Source: an uncultured Bacteroidia bacterium (GTDB lineage: Bacteria > Bacteroidota > Bacteroidia > Bacteroidales > F082). Taken from it: 64,000 nt of DNA. The stretch covers positions 1-64,000 of the forward strand of contig CADCML010000005.1 of the NCBI GenBank assembly GCA_902802535.1. Reading direction: 5' to 3'. Made by a program: the position numbers and the translations under genes. The notes under the pieces are model-generated. The model was not told where the DNA came from, searched no databases, and saw only the letters and a program-made list of their open reading frames with translations. Within the stretch, counting starts at the first letter, position 1; every line of letters begins with the position of its first letter. This document shows positions 58,075 to 64,000 of this stretch, in pieces.

Positions 58075-58082
58075 CAAAGATA
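58075..58082 (-). promoter_or_regulatory. Candidate -7 element of the RhuM gene
   Basis: TATCTTTG followed by TCGAAAA on the minus strand, 21 nt before the ATG; exact TAnnTTTG match. Confidence 0.55.
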
Positions 58083-58210
58083 ATTTTTTTTCTTATATTG
58101 GACAGTTGTCGCAAATTTTGCGACAACTGAAACTTGTGCATTTTTCGCACAACTTGAACCGTCAAGAAATCCTTGATAGTTGCAGTTGGTAAGGATTCCT
58201 TACATACTGA
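58083..58210 (-). pseudogene. Remnant of a second RhuM-like gene
   Basis: The minus strand from about 58210 reads SVCKESLPTATIKDFLTVQ, matching EDSVCKESLLTASDG of the intact gene. The DNA GTAAGGATTCCTTACATACT is shared by 58190 and 57850 with the same orientation. After that the frame decays. The remnant sits between the RhuM promoter and the nitrilase stop and even contains the nitrilase stop codon. A partial duplication or a replaced paralogue would explain it. Confidence 0.55.
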
Positions 58211-58994
58211 TTTCAAACTTGTCCCAGTCTGGTCCCAAAGGGAATTTGGCGCGAAAGCGCAATAGTTTTTCAGAATCTAAAGTGCAATGCAAAACGGCTT
58301 CCTGATAAGGCTCTGCCTTCGAGATGACTTCGCCTCGCGAGTTAATGACCTGTGATTCACCGCTGTAATGCAGCCCATTGGCATCTTCGCCGATGCGGTT
58401 CACACCAATCCAATAGGCTTGGTTCTCGATGGCGCGGGCCACCAAGAGTGTGTTCCAAACCACCATCCTCGAGTCGGGGAAGTTGGCGAGATAGAAGGCC
58501 AAGTCGTACTCGTATTGTCCGTTCTCGTAGCGGTTTCTTGCCCACACAGGGAAACGAATGTCGTAGCACACCATCGGCCTGATGCGCCAACCGTTCAGTT
58601 CCACAATCAGTTGACGGTCACCGCGTTCCACCAATTGGTCTTCGCCGCCCATCGTGAAGGTGTGCCGCTTGAAATAGAGTTCATGGCTACCGTCGGGGCG
58701 CATCCAGACGAGGCTGTTGTAATAATGCCCATTTACATCCAATGGGAAGGTGGTGCAAATCACGGCATTTTTCGCTTTGGCTTGATTTTGAAGCCATTGC
58801 ATCGTCGGGCCGTTTTCGGTTTCGGCAAAGCGTTTCGGGTCGACAGGGAAGGCCGTGGTGAAAGTTTCAGGCATGAGAATCAAGTCTGTATCAGGTTGCA
58901 CTTGTTCCAGCAACTCGATGAAATGCTTGATGTTAGCCGCTTTATCTTCCCATTTGAGGTCGGCTTGGATGTAGGCTATGTTGAGGTTTTGCAT
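58200..58994 (-). CDS. Nitrilase-family amidohydrolase, omega-amidase-like
   Basis: 264 aa with the carbon-nitrogen hydrolase triad: Glu43 (MPETF), Lys109 (LYFKRHTF) and Cys143 (MVCYDIRFP). The context NIKHFIELLEQ, AVICTTFPL, NSLVWMRPDG and ALENQAYWIGVNR-type blocks fit the omega-amidase (YafV/Nit2) group, which repairs deaminated glutathione or hydrolyses ketoglutaramate. The C-terminus EISM and stop fall inside the RhuM remnant repeat, so its last residues may come from that event. It is divergent from the lipoprotein gene at 59088, with a -7 element 20 nt upstream. Confidence 0.9.
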   Translation of the reverse strand: MQNLNIAYIQADLKWEDKAANIKHFIELLEQVQPDTDLILMPETFTTAFPVDPKRFAETENGPTMQWLQNQAKAKNAVICTTFPLDVNGHYYNSLVWMRPDGSHELYFKRHTFTMGGEDQLVERGDRQLIVELNGWRIRPMVCYDIRFPVWARNRYENGQYEYDLAFYLANFPDSRMVVWNTLLVARAIENQAYWIGVNRIGEDANGLHYSGESQVINSRGEVISKAEPYQEAVLHCTLDSEKLLRFRAKFPLGPDWDKFEISM

Positions 58995-59014
58995 GATAAA
59001 TCCATATATTGATG

Positions 59015-59022
59015 CAAAAATA
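59015..59022 (-). promoter_or_regulatory. Candidate -7 element of the nitrilase gene
   Basis: TATTTTTG followed by CATCAA on the minus strand, 20 nt before the ATG; matches TAnnTTTG. Confidence 0.55.
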
Positions 59023-59034
59023 GAAAAATAATCT

Positions 59035-59042
59035 TACTTTTG
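59035..59042 (+). promoter_or_regulatory. Candidate -7 element of the lipoprotein/AsmA pair
   Basis: TACTTTTG followed by CGGAA, 45 nt before the ATG at 59088; matches TAnnTTTG. It is divergent from the element at 59015. Confidence 0.55.
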
Positions 59043-59087
59043 CGGAAAAATTAGACAATCGCAATGCAACAATTCAATCGAATACCG

Positions 59088-59456
59088 ATGAAAAATCTGC
59101 TTTATCTTTTGTTCGGAATGTTTCTGATGCTGGGCCTCAACTCATGCGGCGAAATTCCCTCGATGAATCCAGATGATTTTGATGTCAATTTGATGTACGG
59201 TCGCTGGCAGGAAGGCACTGTCTTTGAGCGATATGACGATACGGGTTTGGGCGCCACTTGGGATGTAGGTGAAGACGTTGAGGAAGAAGAAGCCCAACTT
59301 TTTAAATGGTCGTTGGATGGCTCAACGCTTATCCATGAGCATATAGGGACTTTCGTTACCGTCCCCAAGGTTTACACCGTTACCACGTTGAATTCCAGTC
59401 AATTGACCTATCACGATGATTATGGGAATACACATTATTTCTCGAAAGTGGACTAA
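59088..59456 (+). CDS. Small lipocalin-like lipoprotein
   Basis: 122 aa with the start MKNLLYLLFGMFLML (an ATG 24 nt upstream is possible). The lipobox is LNSC with Cys at about 20. The mature protein contains DVNLMYGRWQEGTVFERYDD, with a GRW lipocalin-like motif, an acidic stretch VGEDVEEEEAQL, and beta-strand-like repeats to the end. It is 42 nt before the AsmA-like gene and may be co-transcribed. Function unknown. Confidence 0.78.
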   Translation: MKNLLYLLFGMFLMLGLNSCGEIPSMNPDDFDVNLMYGRWQEGTVFERYDDTGLGATWDVGEDVEEEEAQLFKWSLDGSTLIHEHIGTFVTVPKVYTVTTLNSSQLTYHDDYGNTHYFSKVD

Positions 59457-59498
59457 TTGTGTCAAGGGAAAGCCTCTAAAAACCAAACTTAGCTTCAA

Positions 59499-62400
59499 AT
59501 GAAAAAGGCACTGAAAATCATAGGAATAACATTGGCTTCCCTTGTGGGATTGGTGATTGTGGTGGCTGTCGTGGCCGCGACAATGGTCACTTCGTCGGGG
59601 CGGCTGACCAAGATGGTGAATAAATACGCGCCTGAATTTATTACCTGCGACATGCAGTTGGGTAAGGCGGATTTGACCTTGTTCAAGACCTTCCCTGAAG
59701 TGGGCCTTGAGATTGAAAACGTGGCTCTCATCAACCCGATGGCGGGCTCGCCGTCCGACACCTTGGCCAACATCGACAACCTGATTGTGGTGTTGGATGC
59801 CAAGAAACTGCTGAAAGAGAAGGAGATCATCGTCAGGAAGTGCATCCTTGAAGACGCATTCGTCAACCTTTATACCGATTCGCTCGGTCGGAGCAATCTC
59901 GATGTCTTCAACAAAAAAGAGGATAACGACACCACAAGTAAATTTGAATATCTCGTTGATATTGGAGAGGTAAAACTGAAAAACTCGACTTTGTTTTATA
60001 CCGACGACCGCCATCAGATGAACATGCAGTCCCATGGTCTTAATCTTGATTTGGAAGGGAGTATGGCGAATGACACTATTGATGCCGAGCTCAACCTTAA
60101 GGCTTCGTCCCTGTCGTTCTGCATGAACGACATCGCTTTGGCTATCAATAATTTGGACTTCAATTTTGATGGTAGTTTGGAGCAAAATGAAGTCTTGGAC
60201 TGTCTTTTTGATGTGTACACGCCTGACATTTGCCTGGCATTCAAGGAAAACTATTTAGAGCATGACACCTTGGATTTGGGTGCCTATCTGAATTTGGACT
60301 TGATCCGTAAGGAGGCCCGCTTTGACGATTGGGAGATTGGTTTGAACCAAAATGAAATCACGGTAAGAGGCAAGGCGAAGATGGATGAGAACAAGGATAT
60401 TAACATGGACATTAATCTGTTTACCAACACTTTAATCGTTGAAGATGTGCTGACCTATCTGCCTGAAAAACTGCAAAAAAAAATCAACAGCATCGAATAT
60501 TCAGGCAAAGTGCGCATCAAAGACGCGATAGTGAAAGGCACTTACAACGACAGCCTCATGCCCAGAATTTTGGCGAAAGTCCAGACCGAAAACGCCACAG
60601 TGAATGTGCGGAAATTGCCTTATCCTTTCAAGGAGGTCAATTTGGATGCCGACCTGGATTTGGACCTTAATTCCGATGCCAACAGCGTGACCGTCAACAG
60701 TCTGAATGCCAAATTTAACCGCAGCAAATTGACGGTTCATGGAGTGGTTGACGACATCTTGGGCAACATCGGTTTGAAGTTCAAGGTGAAAGGCGATGTG
60801 CCGATGGCGGACATGAAAGGCTTTTTGCCTAAGACGATGAAACTGAACGGGCGCACCAACCTCAATATGACGACCAACTTCACTGTCAAGCAGCTGATGA
60901 AGTCGCTTGACGATTACAACTTGAGCCGTCTTTCGGCGAAGGCAGACTTGAAAATCAATGACTTCGTTTTCGATATGGATACCATCCACGTGGTTTCGCC
61001 ATTGTTGAACGTCAGTTTGAACTTGCCCAACTTATCGAAGGAAAAAGGAGGAAAAAGGGACTTTGTTTCGATAGCTTCTCAAATGCTTCAGGCACAAGTG
61101 GGTAAGGGTATTAATGTGGATGTGAAAAATCCTGACATCCAACTTTTTGCAGACAATTTCAAAGGTGGCATGGAAAAGATGCTGATGGATGCCTTGCTGA
61201 ATTTCAGTCGCTTGGATTTGTGTTACGACGACATTACGGCGAAAATCGAAACGTCAACCGTTTCTTTTGCAACCATGCCCGAAAAAAACGCGAAAGGCTT
61301 GAAAGCCCGCATCGCTTTGGAAGGCAAGGAGATTGACACAAAAGTGGGCAAAGCTTATGCTTTGAATTCCAATATGTTGAAAGTCAACGCTTCGTTGGAT
61401 CAAAACAAAGACAAGGCCGATTTCTTGAACCGATGGAATCCGATGGCCGATTTCTTGCTGGGTGACGCCGTGGTGAAGGTTGACGGACTGGGCGAGGATA
61501 TCCGTATTAGTAGCATCGACTTTTTGTTCGATTCTGGCACATTGGATTTCAAGAAGAGCACTATCGGCATTGGCCAGTCTGATTTGAGCTTGGAAGGTAG
61601 CGTGGTCGGCATCAAAGAATGGATGGAAGACCATAAAAACCTGATGAAAGGCGAGCTACAGTTGTCTTCTGATGTGTTGAATATCAATGAGATAATGAGT
61701 TTGACAAATGGTTTGGGCCGTACTGATGAAGAGACTAAAAATAACGAAAAAGACAAAGAAGACAAACCTTTCATGGTGCCGGAAGGTGTTGATTTTACGT
61801 TTGGCATCAAGACGAAGAAGTCGTTGTATGACAATTTCGACCTGAACAATCTCAGTGGTGGCCTTACCATTAAGGACGGCACCTTGATATTGCAGGAGGT
61901 CGGTTTTACCAACAAGGCCGCCGAGATGCAACTAACGGCAATGTACCAATCGCCACGCAAGAACAACTTGTTGTTGGCCATGGATTTCCACCTGCTTAAT
62001 GTGCAGATTTATGACTTGCTGCACATGATTCCTTACATCGACACCTTAGTGCCTATGTTGAAGACCTTCGACGGACAGGCGGAGTTCCATATTGGAGCGG
62101 AAACCAATCTGAGGTCGAATTATGAGCCTAAGATTTCCACTTTGCGTGCTGCCGCCGACATCGAGGGAAAGAATTTGATTGTCAAGGACAGATTTGCCTT
62201 CACCAACATCACCGACATGCTGAAAGTCAGTACCGATGGCGAATATAAGGTAGACAGTCTCGATGTACAATTGACCGCCTTTAAGGACGAGATTGACCTT
62301 TGGCCTTCACAGATAGCTATTGGGAAGTATAAAGTGACGGTGGACGGCCGCATGACCTTGGACAAGAATGGTGAATACCATCTTTCGGTGACCGAAACAC

Positions 62401-62582
62401 CTATCTTCCTCCCGAACCGCATGGGTTTGAAGCTTTCGGGACCCATTAATGACTTGGATTACGAGTTGGAATCCCCCAAGTTCCCGACGTTATACAAGCC
62501 CAACAAGCGCAACGACACAGAGCAGATGTATTACGAGCTGAAAAGGAAAATTGCAGACCGGTTGAAGGAGAATGTAAAATAA
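59499..62582 (+). CDS. AsmA-like inner-membrane protein
   Basis: 1027 aa. One N-terminal membrane helix (about 3-28, LKIIGITLASLVGLVIVVAVVAA) is followed by the AsmA opening (KMVNKYAPEFITCDMQLGKADLTLFKTFPEVGLEIENV) and long repeated beta-strand modules typical of the AsmA/TamB/repeating-beta-groove proteins. Near the end come LTAFKDEIDLWPSQIAIGKYKVTVDGRMTL and GLKLSGPINDLDYELESPKF, usual for Bacteroidota AsmA. These proteins bridge the periplasm and move lipids between membranes. Length is normal. The end is basic (KRKIADRLKENVK). Confidence 0.9.
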   Translation: MKKALKIIGITLASLVGLVIVVAVVAATMVTSSGRLTKMVNKYAPEFITCDMQLGKADLTLFKTFPEVGLEIENVALINPMAGSPSDTLANIDNLIVVLDAKKLLKEKEIIVRKCILEDAFVNLYTDSLGRSNLDVFNKKEDNDTTSKFEYLVDIGEVKLKNSTLFYTDDRHQMNMQSHGLNLDLEGSMANDTIDAELNLKASSLSFCMNDIALAINNLDFNFDGSLEQNEVLDCLFDVYTPDICLAFKENYLEHDTLDLGAYLNLDLIRKEARFDDWEIGLNQNEITVRGKAKMDENKDINMDINLFTNTLIVEDVLTYLPEKLQKKINSIEYSGKVRIKDAIVKGTYNDSLMPRILAKVQTENATVNVRKLPYPFKEVNLDADLDLDLNSDANSVTVNSLNAKFNRSKLTVHGVVDDILGNIGLKFKVKGDVPMADMKGFLPKTMKLNGRTNLNMTTNFTVKQLMKSLDDYNLSRLSAKADLKINDFVFDMDTIHVVSPLLNVSLNLPNLSKEKGGKRDFVSIASQMLQAQVGKGINVDVKNPDIQLFADNFKGGMEKMLMDALLNFSRLDLCYDDITAKIETSTVSFATMPEKNAKGLKARIALEGKEIDTKVGKAYALNSNMLKVNASLDQNKDKADFLNRWNPMADFLLGDAVVKVDGLGEDIRISSIDFLFDSGTLDFKKSTIGIGQSDLSLEGSVVGIKEWMEDHKNLMKGELQLSSDVLNINEIMSLTNGLGRTDEETKNNEKDKEDKPFMVPEGVDFTFGIKTKKSLYDNFDLNNLSGGLTIKDGTLILQEVGFTNKAAEMQLTAMYQSPRKNNLLLAMDFHLLNVQIYDLLHMIPYIDTLVPMLKTFDGQAEFHIGAETNLRSNYEPKISTLRAAADIEGKNLIVKDRFAFTNITDMLKVSTDGEYKVDSLDVQLTAFKDEIDLWPSQIAIGKYKVTVDGRMTLDKNGEYHLSVTETPIFLPNRMGLKLSGPINDLDYELESPKFPTLYKPNKRNDTEQMYYELKRKIADRLKENVK

Positions 62583-62675
62583 GGGCCTAAGGCCTATGAC
62601 TATGGCTAATGGCTTGCTTATACAGAAATGGAGGTTCAACTTTTAGTTAAGCAAGCCATAGGCCATAAGCCATAG
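62583..62675. repeat. Dispersed imperfect palindrome, family B, copy 2
   Basis: Left arm GGCCTATGACTATGGCTAAT, centre GGTTCAACTTTTAGTTAAGC, right arm GCCATAGGCCATAAGCCATA, extending a few bases into the TPR gene's 3' end. It shares arms and centre with 17511-17609. It fills the gap between the convergent AsmA-like and TPR genes and may act as a terminator. Confidence 0.85.
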
Positions 62676-64000
62676 TCAAAGGCCATTAATAATCTCCTCG
62701 AAACTCCGCTCGTCCTCCAAGCCGTTCATCTTCTCCTGCTTGATGCGCGACTTGCGGCGGGCGTAGCTGTTGGTTTGCAGGTTCATCAGTATCGAAATCA
62801 CTTGGTTGCTGAAGCCCTGCTTGGTGAGGCAGCAGATTTGCAGGTCGCTCTTGGTCAAGGTGGGGTACTTCTCCAGAAGCCGTCGGGTGAAGTCGCTGTA
62901 CACCTTGTCGATGAGCGTCACGAAGTCGTCCCACTCGCCGTCCTTGAGGTCGAAATCCAAGGTGGAGGCGGTGATTTGCTCGGTGAGGGCGAGGGCGGTC
63001 ACATACACCTTGTTTTTCTTCAGCTCTATCTCTAACTCATTCTTCCTTTCCTCGGCTTTCAGCTTGGCGCTCAGGGTTTTTTGCCGCAGCAACAACATGG
63101 TGATGGCCAATGCGATGATCAACAAGCCAAGGAGGAGGTAAAGCCTCATACTTTTCAGCTTTTGCTCGGCTTGCAGGGTGCCTTTCTGCATCTGGAGGTC
63201 GTATTCTGCCTTGATGCGCTGCACCTGCTCGCTGCGATGCTCCTGGTCGGCCAGCATCATGTTCTCGTTGAAAAGCTCATGACATTCAAGGGCTTGCTGG
63301 TAGTCGCCTTCGAACTGATGGAGGTAGTACAGGGTTTGGTAGGCCGACATTCGGGTGCCCGCCTTGGGGCTTTGGGTGGCCTCGACGAGGTGAGGCAGGG
63401 CGAGGCTGTCTTCCTCCAAGTAATAGTAGGCCACGCCCAAGGTCAGGTGGCAGATGTCGGGTGAGGCACCGCCCGCCAAGGCTTGGCCGACGCGCTCAAT
63501 GATGCCGTCGTAGTCCTCGATGACCATAAGCACGTCGCGGCTCGACTCCACGAGGATGTCGTTTTCCATCGTCTTGTCGTTCAGTGTTTTGGCGAGGGCT
63601 AAGGCTTCGTCGTAGAAAGCGTTGGCATCGTCGATGTTGCCCAACGAGGCCGCCGTGCGACCGCAATTGCGCAGGACCGTCATTAATAAGGTGTCGTTGT
63701 TGAGCACGCGGAACAGGTTGGCGGCGTCTTCGTGGAGCGGCAGGGCTTCCTCGAAGAGGCCGTGTTTCCAATACACCGCGCCAAGTTCGTCCTCGATGCG
63801 GCCTTTCAGTCGCTGCACCTCAGGTTTGTCCAAGTCGCAGCGGTTGATGGCGAGCAGGGCTTGGCTGAAGCTCTCGGCTGCCGTTTCCGAATGCTTCTCG
63901 GCGCGTTGTTCGAGGCCTTGCTGCAAGCCCGTCTCGGCCTCTTTGAGCCAGCGTGCCTTGTGTTGGCAGGCCGTGAAGCCCGCCAACAGCAGGCATGTTG
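62676..64000 (-). CDS. TPR/HTH signalling lipoprotein, 5' end cut by the window
   Basis: At least 440 aa; the N-terminus lies past 64000. The last visible upstream codons read TCLLLAGFTACQHK, a lipobox-like end of a signal peptide. TPR-like repeats occupy about 30-270 (GAVYWKHGLFEEALPLHEDAANLF; GNIDDANAFYDEALALAKTL). A membrane helix follows (MRLYLLLGLLIIALAITMLLL), then a coiled coil (EERKNELEIELKKNK) and a C-terminal helix-turn-helix (LTKSDLQICCLTKQGFSNQV then QTNSYARRKSRI) like LuxR-type domains. This TPR-TM-coil-HTH plan is a known Bacteroidota membrane regulator type. Target unknown. Confidence 0.82.
   Translation of the reverse strand, partial: TCLLLAGFTACQHKARWLKEAETGLQQGLEQRAEKHSETAAESFSQALLAINRCDLDKPEVQRLKGRIEDELGAVYWKHGLFEEALPLHEDAANLFRVLNNDTLLMTVLRNCGRTAASLGNIDDANAFYDEALALAKTLNDKTMENDILVESSRDVLMVIEDYDGIIERVGQALAGGASPDICHLTLGVAYYYLEEDSLALPHLVEATQSPKAGTRMSAYQTLYYLHQFEGDYQQALECHELFNENMMLADQEHRSEQVQRIKAEYDLQMQKGTLQAEQKLKSMRLYLLLGLLIIALAITMLLLRQKTLSAKLKAEERKNELEIELKKNKVYVTALALTEQITASTLDFDLKDGEWDDFVTLIDKVYSDFTRRLLEKYPTLTKSDLQICCLTKQGFSNQVISILMNLQTNSYARRKSRIKQEKMNGLEDERSFEEIINGL

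Noticed and set aside
1-64000. Integrase, IS transposase, prophage or CRISPR array
   Set aside because: None was found. Repeats are short palindromes or tandem units without spacers, and no transposase or integrase motif was seen.

Overview
The window looks like a chromosomal segment of a Bacteroidales bacterium (Bacteroidota). The support is: a type IX secretion (T9SS) gene set (PorZ, a GldH-like lipoprotein, a T9SS cargo nuclease, a Lys-gingipain-like C25 protease), a UpxY/NusG-like antiterminator with Wza/Wzc-type export genes, methylmalonyl-CoA mutase, Bacteroidota-style IleRS and LspA, many small lipoproteins, few visible Shine-Dalgarno sites, and promoters fitting the Bacteroidota -7 element TAnnTTTG, often only 15-45 nt before the start codon. 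An uncultured gut or rumen lineage is my inference.

Layout. 1-1018: 3' part of a methylmalonyl-CoA mutase gene broken by an internal deletion and frameshift. 1103-10228 (minus): a tight eight-gene run in which five proteins carry double-CxxC zinc ribbons, ending upstream in a 1361-aa membrane protein with an HExxH motif. It is divergent from a membrane-tethered kelch/AraC regulator (10411-12054), and three phased direct repeats lie between them. This is the strongest candidate for an undescribed system. 12065-17473: a 41-aa ORF, an O-antigen ligase-like protein with an in-frame repeat insertion, a fused double lipoprotein, lspA and a dksA-like gene. 17610-28606: ileS, the gingipain-like protease, a remnant of a paralogue of it, a short prenyl synthase, a truncated DUF1016 protein and a PIN toxin-antitoxin pair. 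28731-44576: a 2013-aa alpha-2-macroglobulin, an AAA ATPase, a T9SS-exported nuclease, two lipocalin-like lipoproteins, an RlmI-like methyltransferase, adenine deaminase, and rodA-mrdA for cell elongation. 44729-50112: a GldH-like lipoprotein, then polysaccharide export, chain-length control and antitermination genes, and a coiled-coil membrane protein. 50114-64000: recO-porZ, a GNAT enzyme, tRNA-Arg(CCT), xth, a ClC channel, tadA, a RhuM-family protein, a nitrilase-family amidase, an AsmA-like protein and a TPR/HTH lipoprotein cut by the window edge.

The region is rich in short dispersed repeats. At least six palindromic families are present, and three of them sit in frame inside coding sequences (the ligase, IleRS and the gingipain-like protease). 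No stretch over 300 bases lacks a gene. No rRNA, CRISPR array or intact transposase was seen. Motif positions are hand-counted and may be off by one or two bases.
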